Notes under the pieces: generated by a model
Seen by the model: the letters and a program-made list of their open reading frames with translations, nothing else
Told to the model about the DNA's origin: nothing
Database searches by the model: none
In this document: positions 27,712 through 36,796 of the stretch, piece after piece
How the letters are laid out: each line of letters opens with the position of its first letter
How positions within the stretch are numbered: position 1 is the first letter of the stretch
Position numbers and translations under genes: made by a program
Assembly: GCF_004769555.1 (NCBI RefSeq)
Contig: NZ_RQFY01000004.1
Location: forward strand, 1,550,001 to 1,614,000
Direction: 5' to 3'
Source: Leptospira koniambonensis
GTDB lineage: Bacteria > Spirochaetota > Leptospiria > Leptospirales > Leptospiraceae
Length of the DNA: 64,000 nt

Positions 27712-28836
27712 TTGAAATCTGAAAATCCAATTCGTATCTTATCCATAGATCTTTTGAGAGGACTGACTGTTGCAGGTATGATCCTGGTAAATAATCCGGG
27801 TACCTGGTCCAATATGTACTGGCCTCTTAAACATGCAAAATGGGATGGATGTACTCCGACCGACTTGGTATTTCCTTTTTTTCTTTTTGTGGTAGGTGCC
27901 TCTATTCCTTATTCTATTTCCAATGGAATACAAGAATTTCCTAAAATACTAAAACGCGCTGCTATTCTGATCTTTTTAGGATTATTTTTGAATTTTTTCG
28001 GAGAGTGGAGTTTTTCCAATCTCAGATTTCCTGGAGTTCTGCAAAGAATAGGATTCGTTTACTTTTTCGGAGCAATTTTATACAAAGAGAAAAATCTAAA
28101 ATTCAGGATCCTTCTATTTATAACCTTACTGATCTCTTATTGGTATTTGCAGGAATTTGTTCCTCCTCCCGGAGCTTTAGAACCAAGCATGAAAGAAGGA
28201 AAAGATTGGGGAGCCTGGTTAGACAGAGAAGTTTTCGGCCAAGCGCATTTATGGAGATTTGGTAAGGTCTGGGATCCAGAAGGACTTTTGACTTCTTTTA
28301 CTTCTATAGGGTCTGTGTTTTGCGGGATTTTTGCGGGAGAATTTATAAAAGATTTTTTGGAGAAGAGGGAGTCTATTCTTTCCATTTCAGGTAAGATCGC
28401 GTTAGGCGCTTTTGTGGTGTTGTTTGTTGGCGGAGTTTGGGGAATTTATTATCCGATCAATAAAAGTTTATGGACCGGGACTTATTCTCTTTGGACTGCT
28501 GGCTGGGCCTTACTTGTTATTTCCTTGTTTTTAATTTTAGAAAAGTTTGATAGATTTGAGTTCAAAGCTTTACAAAGTTTTCTGCTTCCTTTTGGAAAGA
28601 ATGCTTTGCTTGTATTTTTTGGCTCGGGGATTTTTGCCAGAAGTTTAAATATAATCATGGTCTCTTCTCCGGAAGGAAAAAAGATCCCTTTGAAAAATCT
28701 GATCTATCTAGAATATTATAAAAGCTGGATAGATTCTCCGGAGTTGAGTTCCTTTTTGTATTCTATAACTGTGTTGGCTCTATGGTTTTTGATCCTTTTC
28801 TTTTTAGATAAAAAAAGACTCTACTGGAAAATTTAA
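27712..28836 (+). CDS. HGSNAT/DUF5009-type membrane acyltransferase
   Basis: 374 residues from a TTG start, the only one that keeps the conserved opening RILSIDLLRGLTVAGMILVNN. About ten membrane helices. Family blocks: WSNMYWPLKHAKWDGCTPTD followed by LVFPFFLFVVGASIP, and GVLQRIGFVYFFGAI. Relatives include heparan-alpha-glucosaminide N-acetyltransferase and bacterial NagX; they move acetyl groups across membranes onto sugars. The His residue in LKHAKWDG occupies the place of the proposed acetyl-carrying His in HGSNAT. The sugar acceptor is unknown. It follows the DUF2804 gene directly. Confidence 0.87.
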   Translation: MKSENPIRILSIDLLRGLTVAGMILVNNPGTWSNMYWPLKHAKWDGCTPTDLVFPFFLFVVGASIPYSISNGIQEFPKILKRAAILIFLGLFLNFFGEWSFSNLRFPGVLQRIGFVYFFGAILYKEKNLKFRILLFITLLISYWYLQEFVPPPGALEPSMKEGKDWGAWLDREVFGQAHLWRFGKVWDPEGLLTSFTSIGSVFCGIFAGEFIKDFLEKRESILSISGKIALGAFVVLFVGGVWGIYYPINKSLWTGTYSLWTAGWALLVISLFLILEKFDRFEFKALQSFLLPFGKNALLVFFGSGIFARSLNIIMVSSPEGKKIPLKNLIYLEYYKSWIDSPELSSFLYSITVLALWFLILFFLDKKRLYWKI

Positions 28837-29201
28837 GAACCGATCAGATGTTTTACAGCTGCGAGAAGGTCCTCGTCGTTAAAAGGTTTGATCATCCATC
28901 CTTTTGCTCCAGCATCCTTTCCTTGTGATTTCATAGCGTCGCTGGATTCAGTAGTTAGGATCAGTATTTTCATACTTTTTCCTTTTTCAGTTCTTAAAAC
29001 TTCTTTAGTGAGTTCTATTCCTGTCCTGCCTGGCATATTTACGTCGAAGATGCCGATATCAAAAGGACCTTCCGATTCAATTTTAGTAAGTGCTTCGTCA
29101 GGGCCGGCGGCCTTGCATACGGAATAACCTTCTTCCGTAAGAGTGAAATCTAAAAGTTTTAAAACCGTGGGAGCGTCGTCTACGCATAATATCTTTGTCA
29201 T
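28833..29201 (-). CDS. cheY: CheY-like chemotaxis response regulator
   Basis: 122 residues, receiver domain only. Acidic pair D8-D9 (CVDDAPT), acceptor D53 in IFDVNMPGRTG, T83/T84 in ILTTESS and K105 in MIKPFND. Phosphorylated CheY binds the flagellar motor switch. It is last in the operon cheW-mcp-cheA-cheB-cheY, 18 bases after cheB; AAGG precedes the ATG. The 3-prime end overlaps the end of the convergent acyltransferase gene by 4 bases. Spirochaetes carry several CheY copies, so the motor-binding role is an inference from context. Confidence 0.9.
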   Translation of the reverse strand: MTKILCVDDAPTVLKLLDFTLTEEGYSVCKAAGPDEALTKIESEGPFDIGIFDVNMPGRTGIELTKEVLRTEKGKSMKILILTTESSDAMKSQGKDAGAKGWMIKPFNDEDLLAAVKHLIGS

Positions 29202-29219
29202 TTTCTACCTTACCTTTGA

Positions 29220-30266
29220 TTAATTATAACTGTTCGCTGTTCCAAAACATAGTTCTGAAATTTTTTCTGGAATATTATCTAGAGAGATCTGTTCCTTTAC
29301 CGCACCCATCTCGTATGCTTCTCTAGGCATTCCGTATACTACCGATGTAGATTCGTCTTGACCGAATGTCATTGCACCTTTTTCAGAAAGTGCCTTTAGT
29401 CCTTTTGCTCCGTCTTTTCCCATTCCTGTGAGAAGGAAGGCCGCGCAAAAAGAAGCCAAAGGAGATTTTGAGATTGAGTGGAATAATACATCTACAGAAG
29501 GCCTATGCCCTGTGACCTTCTCCTTTTTATGTATTCGAATATTATAATATGGAGGATCACCAAGCTCCATATGATGATCTCCTCTTGCTACATACACATT
29601 ACCTTTTGCAATACTTTGGCCTTCTTGTGCTTCTTGGATCTTTAGGGGAGAAACGGAATCCAATCTTTCTGCAAACATTCCTGTGAAATATTCAGGCATA
29701 TGTTGCACAATCAAAATAGGAGGAAGCTCGCCAGCAAGATTTCTGAGTAAATATTCAATCGCTTGTGTGCCACCTGTAGAAGCTCCAATCGCGATCAATT
29801 TGATCTTAGAGACTGTAGAACTGCTCTGAGTTTTTGTTTGAGAAGTTTTTTGATTTCGATTTAGAACATCGGAAACATTTGTTTTAGCGCATGCTCGGAT
29901 CTTATTTTTAAGTTCCAGCATCATTCTCAGGAAATCTTCTTCACTTCCGTCTGCTTTTTGAACGTAGTCTAAAGCCCCCGCTTGCAAGGAGTCTAATGTT
30001 ACCTTCGCGCCTGCTTCTGTAAAAGAGCTTAGCATGATAACTGGGATCGGGAATTTAGGCATCAGCCATTGTAGGAATTCAATCCCACTGATATCTGGCA
30101 TCTCTACATCTAAGGTGATCACATCCGGTTTTGCTTTTAGAATTTCTTTCATTGCTTCAGTTGCAGTAGAAGATCCAACAACTGTGAATCTAGGGTCCTC
30201 TTGCAATTGGGATGCAATTATTTCACGGACAATCCGGTTATCGTCTATGATGTACACACTTATCAT
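29220..30266 (-). CDS. cheB: Chemotaxis protein-glutamate methylesterase
   Basis: 348 residues: receiver domain with acceptor D53 (VITLDVEMPDISG), a linker at about 125-150 rich in Ser/Thr/Gln, and a CheB methylesterase domain with the catalytic triad Ser (IGASTGGTQA), His (IVQHMPEYFTG) and Asp (LTGMGKDGA). It removes methyl groups from chemoreceptor glutamates and can deamidate glutamines, giving adaptation. It lies 6 bases after cheA. No cheR is seen in the window, though one must exist elsewhere for a full cycle. Confidence 0.95.
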   Translation of the reverse strand: MISVYIIDDNRIVREIIASQLQEDPRFTVVGSSTATEAMKEILKAKPDVITLDVEMPDISGIEFLQWLMPKFPIPVIMLSSFTEAGAKVTLDSLQAGALDYVQKADGSEEDFLRMMLELKNKIRACAKTNVSDVLNRNQKTSQTKTQSSSTVSKIKLIAIGASTGGTQAIEYLLRNLAGELPPILIVQHMPEYFTGMFAERLDSVSPLKIQEAQEGQSIAKGNVYVARGDHHMELGDPPYYNIRIHKKEKVTGHRPSVDVLFHSISKSPLASFCAAFLLTGMGKDGAKGLKALSEKGAMTFGQDESTSVVYGMPREAYEMGAVKEQISLDNIPEKISELCFGTANSYN

Positions 30267-30272
30267 TCTAAC

Positions 30273-32096
30273 TTAGGCCAATTTTTCCAAACTTAGATTT
30301 GAGTTTTCGCCGGTGGATGTAGCAGCATTAGTCCCGTGGAATTTTTCGAATAGGAATTTAGTGTCCAGGATCAAACTGACTCTTCCATTACCTAAGATGG
30401 TAAATCCATTCACACCTTGTGCTTTCTGGATGGAAGAGGAGAGTGGTTTGATTACAATATTTTGATTTCCTAATACTTCGTCCACGAGTATCCCCAAAAA
30501 TCTGTCCTCATTTTCCAGAATGATCAAAACAGGATTTTTACTTTTGTATTCCAGCTTTTCCCTGAGACCGAGTAGATCATTGATCCGTATCACAGGTATA
30601 TAGATCCCTCTTAAGTCCAAGACCTCTTGGTCCTTATAAGGATGGATCAATTTCTGGTCTTTTAGACTCACCAATTCACTGATTTCTATCGTAGGAAGAG
30701 TGAGATAAGTTCCGCCAACTTCAAAAACGGTTCCTTCAATAATCCCTAAAGTAAGTGGAATTCTTAAAATGAAAGTGGTACCTTCTCCTTTTTTCGAACG
30801 CACCTCTACTTTACCGTTCAACTTTTTGATATTTTGCAGAACGATATCCATGCCGACACCTCTACCTGAAATATCAGTCAGCTTTTCTGCAGTGGAAAAT
30901 CCAGGAGTGAATATGAGTTGGAAAACTTCCTTATCACTCATCTCATCCGGATTTCCTTTTAGGATTCCTTTTTCTCTGGCTTTATTGATGATCTTATCTC
31001 GGTCGAGTCCTCTTCCGTCATCCGCTACTAGGATCCAAACTTCATTTGCTGATTGTCTTGCTTGTAAGCGGATAACTCCTTTGTCTTTTTTGCCGAGTTC
31101 TGCTCTTTCTTCAGGAGTTTCTAAACCATGATCAATAGAATTTCTTAATAAATGGATAATCGGATCTTGTATGATCTCAACTACAGATTTATCAACTTCT
31201 GTATCTTCTCCACCAATTTTGAAATCTAATCTTTTCTGAGAACGTTTTTGTAAGTCTCTTACCAACCGATTCATTTTTTGGAAGGTAGAAGATAGAGGCA
31301 CCATTCGCATGGATAATGTAACTTCTTGTAGATCTCTTACGATCTTATGAAGATGTCTTGCTGCAGACCGGAAACCCTCTAATCTTAATCCTTCTAATTC
31401 AGGATGATGGATTACGTTAGACTCTGCTATTACTAATTCTCCCATAAAGTCCATGAGTTGATCCAGTTTATCCGTAGTAATACGGATATCTTTCTTCTTC
31501 TCTATAACTTGGGCTTCTTGTATAACTGGGTTAGCTTCTGAAGAAGGAGTCAGAATTTTTTCTAGGGTTGCAGGTTTAGTCTCTTCTTCGAAAAATCCAA
31601 ACCCTTTAGGGGCAGAAGGTGCCGGAGCCGCTTCTTCAAAGAATCCAAATTTGTTCTCTGGAGCTTTTTTTTCTTTTTCAGAACCTTTGGAAATTCGATC
31701 CAATTGTTCTTTCAGTTTATTTCGAATGATATCGGTTTCTTGTTCGAAACCTGAATCAGTTCTTTCTTCTTCCACCCGATCGAATATTCTTCGGAGTAGA
31801 TCCAGAGTTTCCATCAAATCATCACTGAAATCGAACTCAGTAACTTTATCTTGATTTCTTAATATATCTAGAAGTGTTTCACCCAGATGAGTGATTTTCA
31901 CAACTGTTTCTAATTTCAATAGACCAGAAGAACCTTTGAGAGTATGGAAAAAGCGGAAAGCTTTGTTTAAAGTTTCCGGATTCCCTTGTCCTAAAGTTTC
32001 AATCTCTTCTTCTAATGCTAAAAGAGAAGTTTCTGCAGAATCGATCAGGTCTCGGGCTTCCGAAACGAATTCCGAAAGAAGATGTTCTCGATCCAT
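30273..32096 (-). CDS. cheA: Chemotaxis histidine kinase
   Basis: 607 residues. P1 HPt domain with H51 (FFHTLKGSSGLL); a linker at about 135-200 carries two repeats of a KFGFFEE/GFGFFEE motif, so a recognisable P2 CheY-binding domain is lacking or reduced. P3 dimerisation at about 205-290, P4 ATPase with LLRNSIDHGLETPEERAELG, DDGRGLDRDKI and GRGVGMDIV, then a P5 CheW-like domain. It phosphorylates CheY and CheB in response to receptors. The MCP gene ends one base upstream and cheB starts 6 bases downstream. Confidence 0.96.
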   Translation of the reverse strand: MDREHLLSEFVSEARDLIDSAETSLLALEEEIETLGQGNPETLNKAFRFFHTLKGSSGLLKLETVVKITHLGETLLDILRNQDKVTEFDFSDDLMETLDLLRRIFDRVEEERTDSGFEQETDIIRNKLKEQLDRISKGSEKEKKAPENKFGFFEEAAPAPSAPKGFGFFEEETKPATLEKILTPSSEANPVIQEAQVIEKKKDIRITTDKLDQLMDFMGELVIAESNVIHHPELEGLRLEGFRSAARHLHKIVRDLQEVTLSMRMVPLSSTFQKMNRLVRDLQKRSQKRLDFKIGGEDTEVDKSVVEIIQDPIIHLLRNSIDHGLETPEERAELGKKDKGVIRLQARQSANEVWILVADDGRGLDRDKIINKAREKGILKGNPDEMSDKEVFQLIFTPGFSTAEKLTDISGRGVGMDIVLQNIKKLNGKVEVRSKKGEGTTFILRIPLTLGIIEGTVFEVGGTYLTLPTIEISELVSLKDQKLIHPYKDQEVLDLRGIYIPVIRINDLLGLREKLEYKSKNPVLIILENEDRFLGILVDEVLGNQNIVIKPLSSSIQKAQGVNGFTILGNGRVSLILDTKFLFEKFHGTNAATSTGENSNLSLEKLA

Positions 32097-32097
32097 G

Positions 32098-33714
32098 TTA
32101 TACTTTGATTTCGCCGGAATTTTCTTCTGAACCGGAAGAATGTTCGGATTGGTTAGTTGCCTCTGACTCTTCTTCTATCAATGGAAGGAAATTTTTTCCA
32201 TTAGAGGCTTTTTTAGAATCTTTCTTTGCATTCCCGAATTGTGAGGCTGCATGTTTTAGATCAAAATGAGGAGCATGGAAATGAGACTTGATCGGTTGAG
32301 CGGCAACAGAAGGTCCGCGGTCTTGTTTTTTAGATTTTCCTTTGGAGGCAGTTAATACTTCTTCTCTGATCTTGATTAGAGTTCCCATTACTTCTAAAAG
32401 TGTTTCTGCTTGTTCGTTCAATTCTTTCGCTGTGGAAGCTAACTCTTCGGATGCGGCGGCATTCTCTTGAGTAGCCTGGTCCAACTGAACCATTGCAGTA
32501 TTGATCTGAGTGATACCCCTCGCTTGTTCATCTGAAGAAACTGAAATTTCTTGGATCAACTTCGCAGTATTCTCTATACTTGGAACAATCTCTTCTATAA
32601 GTTTTCCTGCATCTTCTGCGCGTTCTACTGAATCTTTAGAAAGTCCGTTAATCTCTTGGGCCGCGATCTGGCTTCTTTCCGCTAATTTTCTTACCTCGTC
32701 TGCAACCACTGCAAATCCTTTTCCATGTTTACCTGCTCTTGCAGCTTCAATTGCAGCGTTTAACGCTAGTAAGTTGGTTTGATAAGCGATCTCTTCGATG
32801 ATATTCACTTTACCCGAGATCTTTTTCATCGCATTCAGGGTTTCTAAAACGGATTTTCTACCCTTACTCGCGTCTCTCGCAGAAGATTCTGCCATAGAGT
32901 TTGTTTCTTTTGCATTATGAGAGTTTTGTTCTATTGTAGAAGACATTTCTTCTACTGCCGCAGTGGTTTCTTCTAAACTTGCCGCTTGTTCATTTGAAGA
33001 CTGGCTCAATGAGAATGCAGTTGCAGAAACCTGAGCTGCCGCGGAAGAAACTGAACCTACTACTTCCAATGCAGTACTTAAAGCTTTATTGACAGAAATT
33101 GTTATCCATACTGCGCAAGCTACAGCAATCAAGGAAGAAAGTATGGGGATCAGTATCATCAAGAATGTGGTTTCTGCATATAGCTCATCTGTGCTTTTAT
33201 TCGCATCGTCCAATTCTTTTTGGGCACGATCAATCATTTGGTTTAAATAACCTTCCATCTTATCCAAATAACTTCTGAGTTGAACTTGAGAGATTTGTCT
33301 TGCTTCTGCGTTTTTATTGATATATGCGAGGTCTAAAACTTTTTTCAGGGTAGCTCTATAATCTTTTTCTACTATCCTAAATTCATCCATATTCTTTTTG
33401 CCAGCTTCTTGCAGGAGTGGATAAACATCTGTTCCCAATTGAGGTAAAAGTGCTAAATTTGTTTCCGTTTCACCGATATACCTTTTCATATCATCTTCCT
33501 CTGTAGAAAGAATGGTATTTTTTTCTGCTCGGGTAACCTTGAGTATTGCGGTCCTCATCGCCAAAAGCATGGTCGATTTTTTAGCGGAAACATTGACCGC
33601 TTTAGTAACTACTGCATTAAAAGTATTTAAACGATATATTGCAAATCCTGCTACGAAGATCAGCAGAACGACTACGGTTGAGAATCCTATGGTTAATTTG
33701 GTTTTGACGCTCAT
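32098..33714 (-). CDS. Methyl-accepting chemotaxis protein
   Basis: 538 residues. Helix 1 at about 8-28 and helix 2 at about 187-210 bracket a periplasmic domain of about 155 residues resembling the four-helix-bundle type (4HB_MCP). No clear HAMP repeat follows. The signalling hairpin tip is about residues 305-345 ([34 protein letters not shown]), flanked by heptad repeats with EE/QE pairs suitable for methylation ([36 protein letters not shown]). The C-terminal 70 residues are Lys/His/Ser-rich and lack an NWETF-type tether. Encoded between cheW and cheA, so it is probably the main receptor of this kinase. Confidence 0.94.
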   Translation of the reverse strand: MSVKTKLTIGFSTVVVLLIFVAGFAIYRLNTFNAVVTKAVNVSAKKSTMLLAMRTAILKVTRAEKNTILSTEEDDMKRYIGETETNLALLPQLGTDVYPLLQEAGKKNMDEFRIVEKDYRATLKKVLDLAYINKNAEARQISQVQLRSYLDKMEGYLNQMIDRAQKELDDANKSTDELYAETTFLMILIPILSSLIAVACAVWITISVNKALSTALEVVGSVSSAAAQVSATAFSLSQSSNEQAASLEETTAAVEEMSSTIEQNSHNAKETNSMAESSARDASKGRKSVLETLNAMKKISGKVNIIEEIAYQTNLLALNAAIEAARAGKHGKGFAVVADEVRKLAERSQIAAQEINGLSKDSVERAEDAGKLIEEIVPSIENTAKLIQEISVSSDEQARGITQINTAMVQLDQATQENAAASEELASTAKELNEQAETLLEVMGTLIKIREEVLTASKGKSKKQDRGPSVAAQPIKSHFHAPHFDLKHAASQFGNAKKDSKKASNGKNFLPLIEEESEATNQSEHSSGSEENSGEIKV

Positions 33715-33756
33715 TCTTCTATCCTTGCTTTATTATAAATTTCTTTTGTTTGGTTG

Positions 33757-34287
33757 TTAGGCTGGAGTTCCGGTCTCGGGAAGTTTTTCATGTAGGACTT
33801 CCAGCTCGTCGTCTCTTAACAATTTACGCACATCAAGTAGTATCTTAACTGAATCTTCTACTTTACCGAAGGAGGCAATGAAACGATTTGCTTCACCATC
33901 TCCCATTTTTGGAGCCGGCTCAGTATTTTCGGAAGGAATGCTTACTACTTCGCGGACTGTGTCCACGATGAGTCCAAGACTTTCTCCTTCTATGTTTAAG
34001 ATGATTACGCAGGTTTTTTCTGTATAAGGAATGGATTCCATATGGAATCTTAGCCTAACATCAATTAGTGGAACTACTTTTCCGCGGAGATTAGTTACTC
34101 CTTTGATAAAGGCAGGCATATCAGGGACTTCCGTGATCGGTTGCATCCCAATGATCTCTATGATATATTTGATCTCTAGTCCGTATTCTCTATCTGCAAG
34201 TGAAAAGACTAAATATTTATTCTCAAGTGTGTCTTCATCATCCGCTTCATCTTCTTCCAAAAGAAGATCTATTTCGTTTTCTGCCAT
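33757..34287 (-). CDS. cheW: Chemotaxis adaptor protein CheW
   Basis: 176 residues. The first 22 residues are acidic (LLLEEDEADDEDTLE). The CheW SH3-like fold follows: YLVFSLADREYGLEIKYI, EVPDMPAFIKGVTNLRGKV (with the family motif F-I-x-G-V-x-N-L-R-G) and VVPLIDVRLRF, LGLIVDTVREVV. It bridges receptors and CheA. GAGG precedes the ATG. First gene of the minus-strand che operon. Confidence 0.94.
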   Translation of the reverse strand: MAENEIDLLLEEDEADDEDTLENKYLVFSLADREYGLEIKYIIEIIGMQPITEVPDMPAFIKGVTNLRGKVVPLIDVRLRFHMESIPYTEKTCVIILNIEGESLGLIVDTVREVVSIPSENTEPAPKMGDGEANRFIASFGKVEDSVKILLDVRKLLRDDELEVLHEKLPETGTPA

Positions 34288-34937
34288 ATTTATCCTCGAT
34301 ATTCTTCTTCGAATAGTCTCGATACTCGAATAGAATTTGTTTTGTTTGTCTCGAATTCAACATAGCCCGTCGATTTTAGCACAAAGATCGCGAGCAGACA
34401 TACTAAAATAATTTATTTCAAAAGATTCTTGAAACCTTAAATTATGTCGGATTATTTACAGAACTTTTGGATCTTTCTTTTATGTATGATGAATGATCCG
34501 AAGTTCGTTCTTTCTAAACTGATCTTCTGCGGTTTTATCTTTTGTAAGAACTATACCGGCAAGATGTTCGATGGATAAAAAAATAATCCTAATTTATTTC
34601 TATTCTTTTTTAATTCCTGGCTTCCAAATTTTTCATAAGACGAACTTAATATAGAAAAAAGAAACGGGCTCTAATAACTTATGAAATAATTTTTAAATTC
34701 ATTTCTAAAAACTAGAGCTAAAGGACTACTCAGTATTCTTTGACATGCTTTAGGTAATCGCTTGTTCTAGTAGGTCGAGATCCAGTTTAGTATTTCAAGA
34801 AAACGTAAATAGATTTTCTGAAATTTCTTTTGGAATTTTCGGAAAAATATAATTTCTCTTTCTTCTTAAAGAAGCGTTGTTACATTAGGTTGATTTTCAA
34901 AGTCGTATTAGAGTATACTGAGGCGCGGGCGGATTGT
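34288..34937. other. Long AT-rich spacer between cheW and cheD
   Basis: 650 bases without a supported gene. It should hold the divergent promoters of the che operon and cheD. A 30-codon frame from 34486 exists but has no ribosome binding site. No strong inverted repeat or sigma-28 type promoter was recognised with certainty. Confidence 0.5.
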
Positions 34938-35516
34938 TTGGAATCAAATAGAGTTATAGAAGAAGAGGAAAAGATTCCGTCTGTATTCGTTAATGTGGGA
35001 GAATGTTTATTTTCCCAAACTCCTGTTGCGATGAAAACTCTATTAGGCTCATGTGTATCAGTATGTCTATTCGATCCATTCAATAGATTCGGCGGGATGA
35101 ATCATATACTTCTCCCAGGAAAAGCGGGTGTCGATGATTCCGCAAGATTCGGGATCAATGCTATGGAATTATTGATCAATGAATTCGTTAAAAAAGGAAT
35201 TCCCAGAAGTCGTTTACAAGCAAAGATCATAGGCGGGGGCAAGGTTTTAAGACTGGGCTCTAAAAGTGTTCCAATTGGCGAAAGGAACGTAGAGTTTGTG
35301 AAAGAATTTTTGAAATCAGAAGAAATTTCTGTTTCCGGAGAAGAAACCGGAGGCCAATATTATAGAAATCTTCGCTTTTTCACTCATACTTTCGAAGTGT
35401 TTGTAAAACGTGTGCAGATCGATCTAGAGAAAAACATGATCGAGAAAAACGAAGCGGCTTATTTGGACAAAATACGGGAGAATATGCGGAAAAAAACGCC
35501 GACTACTTTCTTTTAA
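34938..35516 (+). CDS. cheD: Chemoreceptor glutamine deamidase CheD
   Basis: About 192 residues from a TTG at 34938; the frame is open back to 34830, but the extra 36 residues (aromatic, Lys-rich) do not look like CheD. The family core begins at VFVNVGECLF and includes the catalytic Cys and His: TLLGSCVSVCLFDPFNRFGGMNHILLP (Cys in LGSCV; His in MNHILLP), then IGGGKVL. CheD deamidates receptor glutamines to glutamates and can bind CheC; no cheC or cheX gene is seen here. Divergent from the che operon and 59 bases before the kinase-like gene at 35576. Confidence 0.88.
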   Translation: MESNRVIEEEEKIPSVFVNVGECLFSQTPVAMKTLLGSCVSVCLFDPFNRFGGMNHILLPGKAGVDDSARFGINAMELLINEFVKKGIPRSRLQAKIIGGGKVLRLGSKSVPIGERNVEFVKEFLKSEEISVSGEETGGQYYRNLRFFTHTFEVFVKRVQIDLEKNMIEKNEAAYLDKIRENMRKKTPTTFF

Positions 35517-35575
35517 TTTCGAACGAACATTTAAGTGTTTAGAAATTAATTATCGGCGCCGCTCAGGAGAAACGA

Positions 35576-36784
35576 TTGAATTCCCTCGTACGCAATTTAC
35601 TTTCACCTGCCATTCTCACCGAAGAGAACGGCAAAATCATTGAATCCAATGACAAGTTTGCCGAATTGATTGGCAAAGAATTAGATGCTACTTTTGATTA
35701 TTTAGATTGGATCCATCCGGTGGATAGAGAACACGAAGCTTCTTTATGGGAAAAAGATCCTAGTCTCAAACATTATGAAATGGTAAAACGTGTTAAAAAC
35801 ACGGATGAGATCTATTTAGCCTATCATACAGTTACTTCCAAAACGATAGATGGGAATTTGTTAACTCTATTTTTGCCGATGGAGACAAAACTTCCCTCCG
35901 ACTTTAAAAATATCTCGATACATTCTACTGGGGAGAGTGTGAAGAAAGCGGAGATAGAGATCTATCGCAAAGCCTTGGAACTATTCGATTGGAAACAATC
36001 TCTCAAAGACAGATATTCTTCTACTGCTTGGATGGACTCTGCTATTAAACAGATCAATATCACATTGATGCAAGGTACAGGCGTCGGAAGTTTGATGACT
36101 GTACTTTCTATGATACTTTCCAAAGCAAAAAAGAAAGAAGGTGCAGAATTTGTAGAAATACGCGCTAATCTTTTTGATCTTTTACAAGACGGAGTGGCGA
36201 GCGCTTCTAGATTTACTAAATTTTTATCTTCTGCTCAGGCTCTTTTTGAGGAGAGCGAAACTCCAGACGAGATTGGAACAGTTGCAGAGTTTGTAGACGT
36301 ATTGAGAGAAGTGATAGATGATATTACCCCTTCTGTCGCTCTTAAGGACCAGAAAATCCTAGTATCAGATAATTTGCATATTCTTTCCAACCGTTTGAGA
36401 TTTAAGAAAGCTTGGATCTCTACTATTGCGAAAGAGGTTCTGATCAACGCTTTAAAATATTCTCCAGATAAATCCAGCGTGTTAATTCTCGTGCTTCGGG
36501 TAGGAGAAGAGTTACAATTTAAGGTGATCAATGATCCTCCTTTTTCAGGTTATTTACAGGAATTCCATGAGGATCTCGTATTTGAGCCTTTTTATAGAGG
36601 GGTCAAATTTATGGATGAACGTTTCGATCAAGAACAGTTTGGGATGGGCCTTGGACTCCCAGTCGTAAAAAAACTTGTAGAATTACAAAATGGAAAAGTG
36701 CATCTGCAGACGATGAATCTAAATCTAGACGATACCAGAAAAGAAGGGATCTGTCTTACGATGCGTTTTCCAGTCATTGAGTAG
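35576..36784 (+). CDS. PAS + GHKL-ATPase protein without phospho-acceptor His (QG-motif family, copy 1)
   Basis: 402 residues from a TTG with a good AGGAGA six bases upstream. A PAS-like region spans about 10-100 (ILTEENGKIIESNDKFAELIG). Where a kinase would have its H-box there is a helical region starting at W139 with no His in the expected context, and the motif QGTGVG at 166-171. The ATPase fold follows: N-box NALKYS at 291, a changed G1 site (VINDPPFSG instead of DxGxG), the F-box EPFYRG and G2 QFGMGLGLPVVKKLVE at 354-369. It therefore looks like an ATP- or nucleotide-binding signalling protein that cannot autophosphorylate in the usual way. The gene at 36797 is its paralogue, convergent. 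Confidence 0.75.
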   Translation: MNSLVRNLLSPAILTEENGKIIESNDKFAELIGKELDATFDYLDWIHPVDREHEASLWEKDPSLKHYEMVKRVKNTDEIYLAYHTVTSKTIDGNLLTLFLPMETKLPSDFKNISIHSTGESVKKAEIEIYRKALELFDWKQSLKDRYSSTAWMDSAIKQINITLMQGTGVGSLMTVLSMILSKAKKKEGAEFVEIRANLFDLLQDGVASASRFTKFLSSAQALFEESETPDEIGTVAEFVDVLREVIDDITPSVALKDQKILVSDNLHILSNRLRFKKAWISTIAKEVLINALKYSPDKSSVLILVLRVGEELQFKVINDPPFSGYLQEFHEDLVFEPFYRGVKFMDERFDQEQFGMGLGLPVVKKLVELQNGKVHLQTMNLNLDDTRKEGICLTMRFPVIE

Positions 36785-36796
36785 AAAATCAATCTC

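Noticed and set aside
30769..31131. Plus-strand frames of 67-120 codons over cheA, cheB and mcp
   Set aside because: They are antisense shadows of strongly conserved genes, with Ser/Phe-rich composition typical of reversed coding sequence.
34486..34578. 30-codon frame in the cheW-cheD spacer
   Set aside because: No ribosome binding site, no family, and chance frames of this size are common in AT-rich spacers.
34830..34937. N-terminal extension of cheD
   Set aside because: The extra residues are aromatic and basic and have no CheD similarity; TTG at 34938 gives a more usual length.
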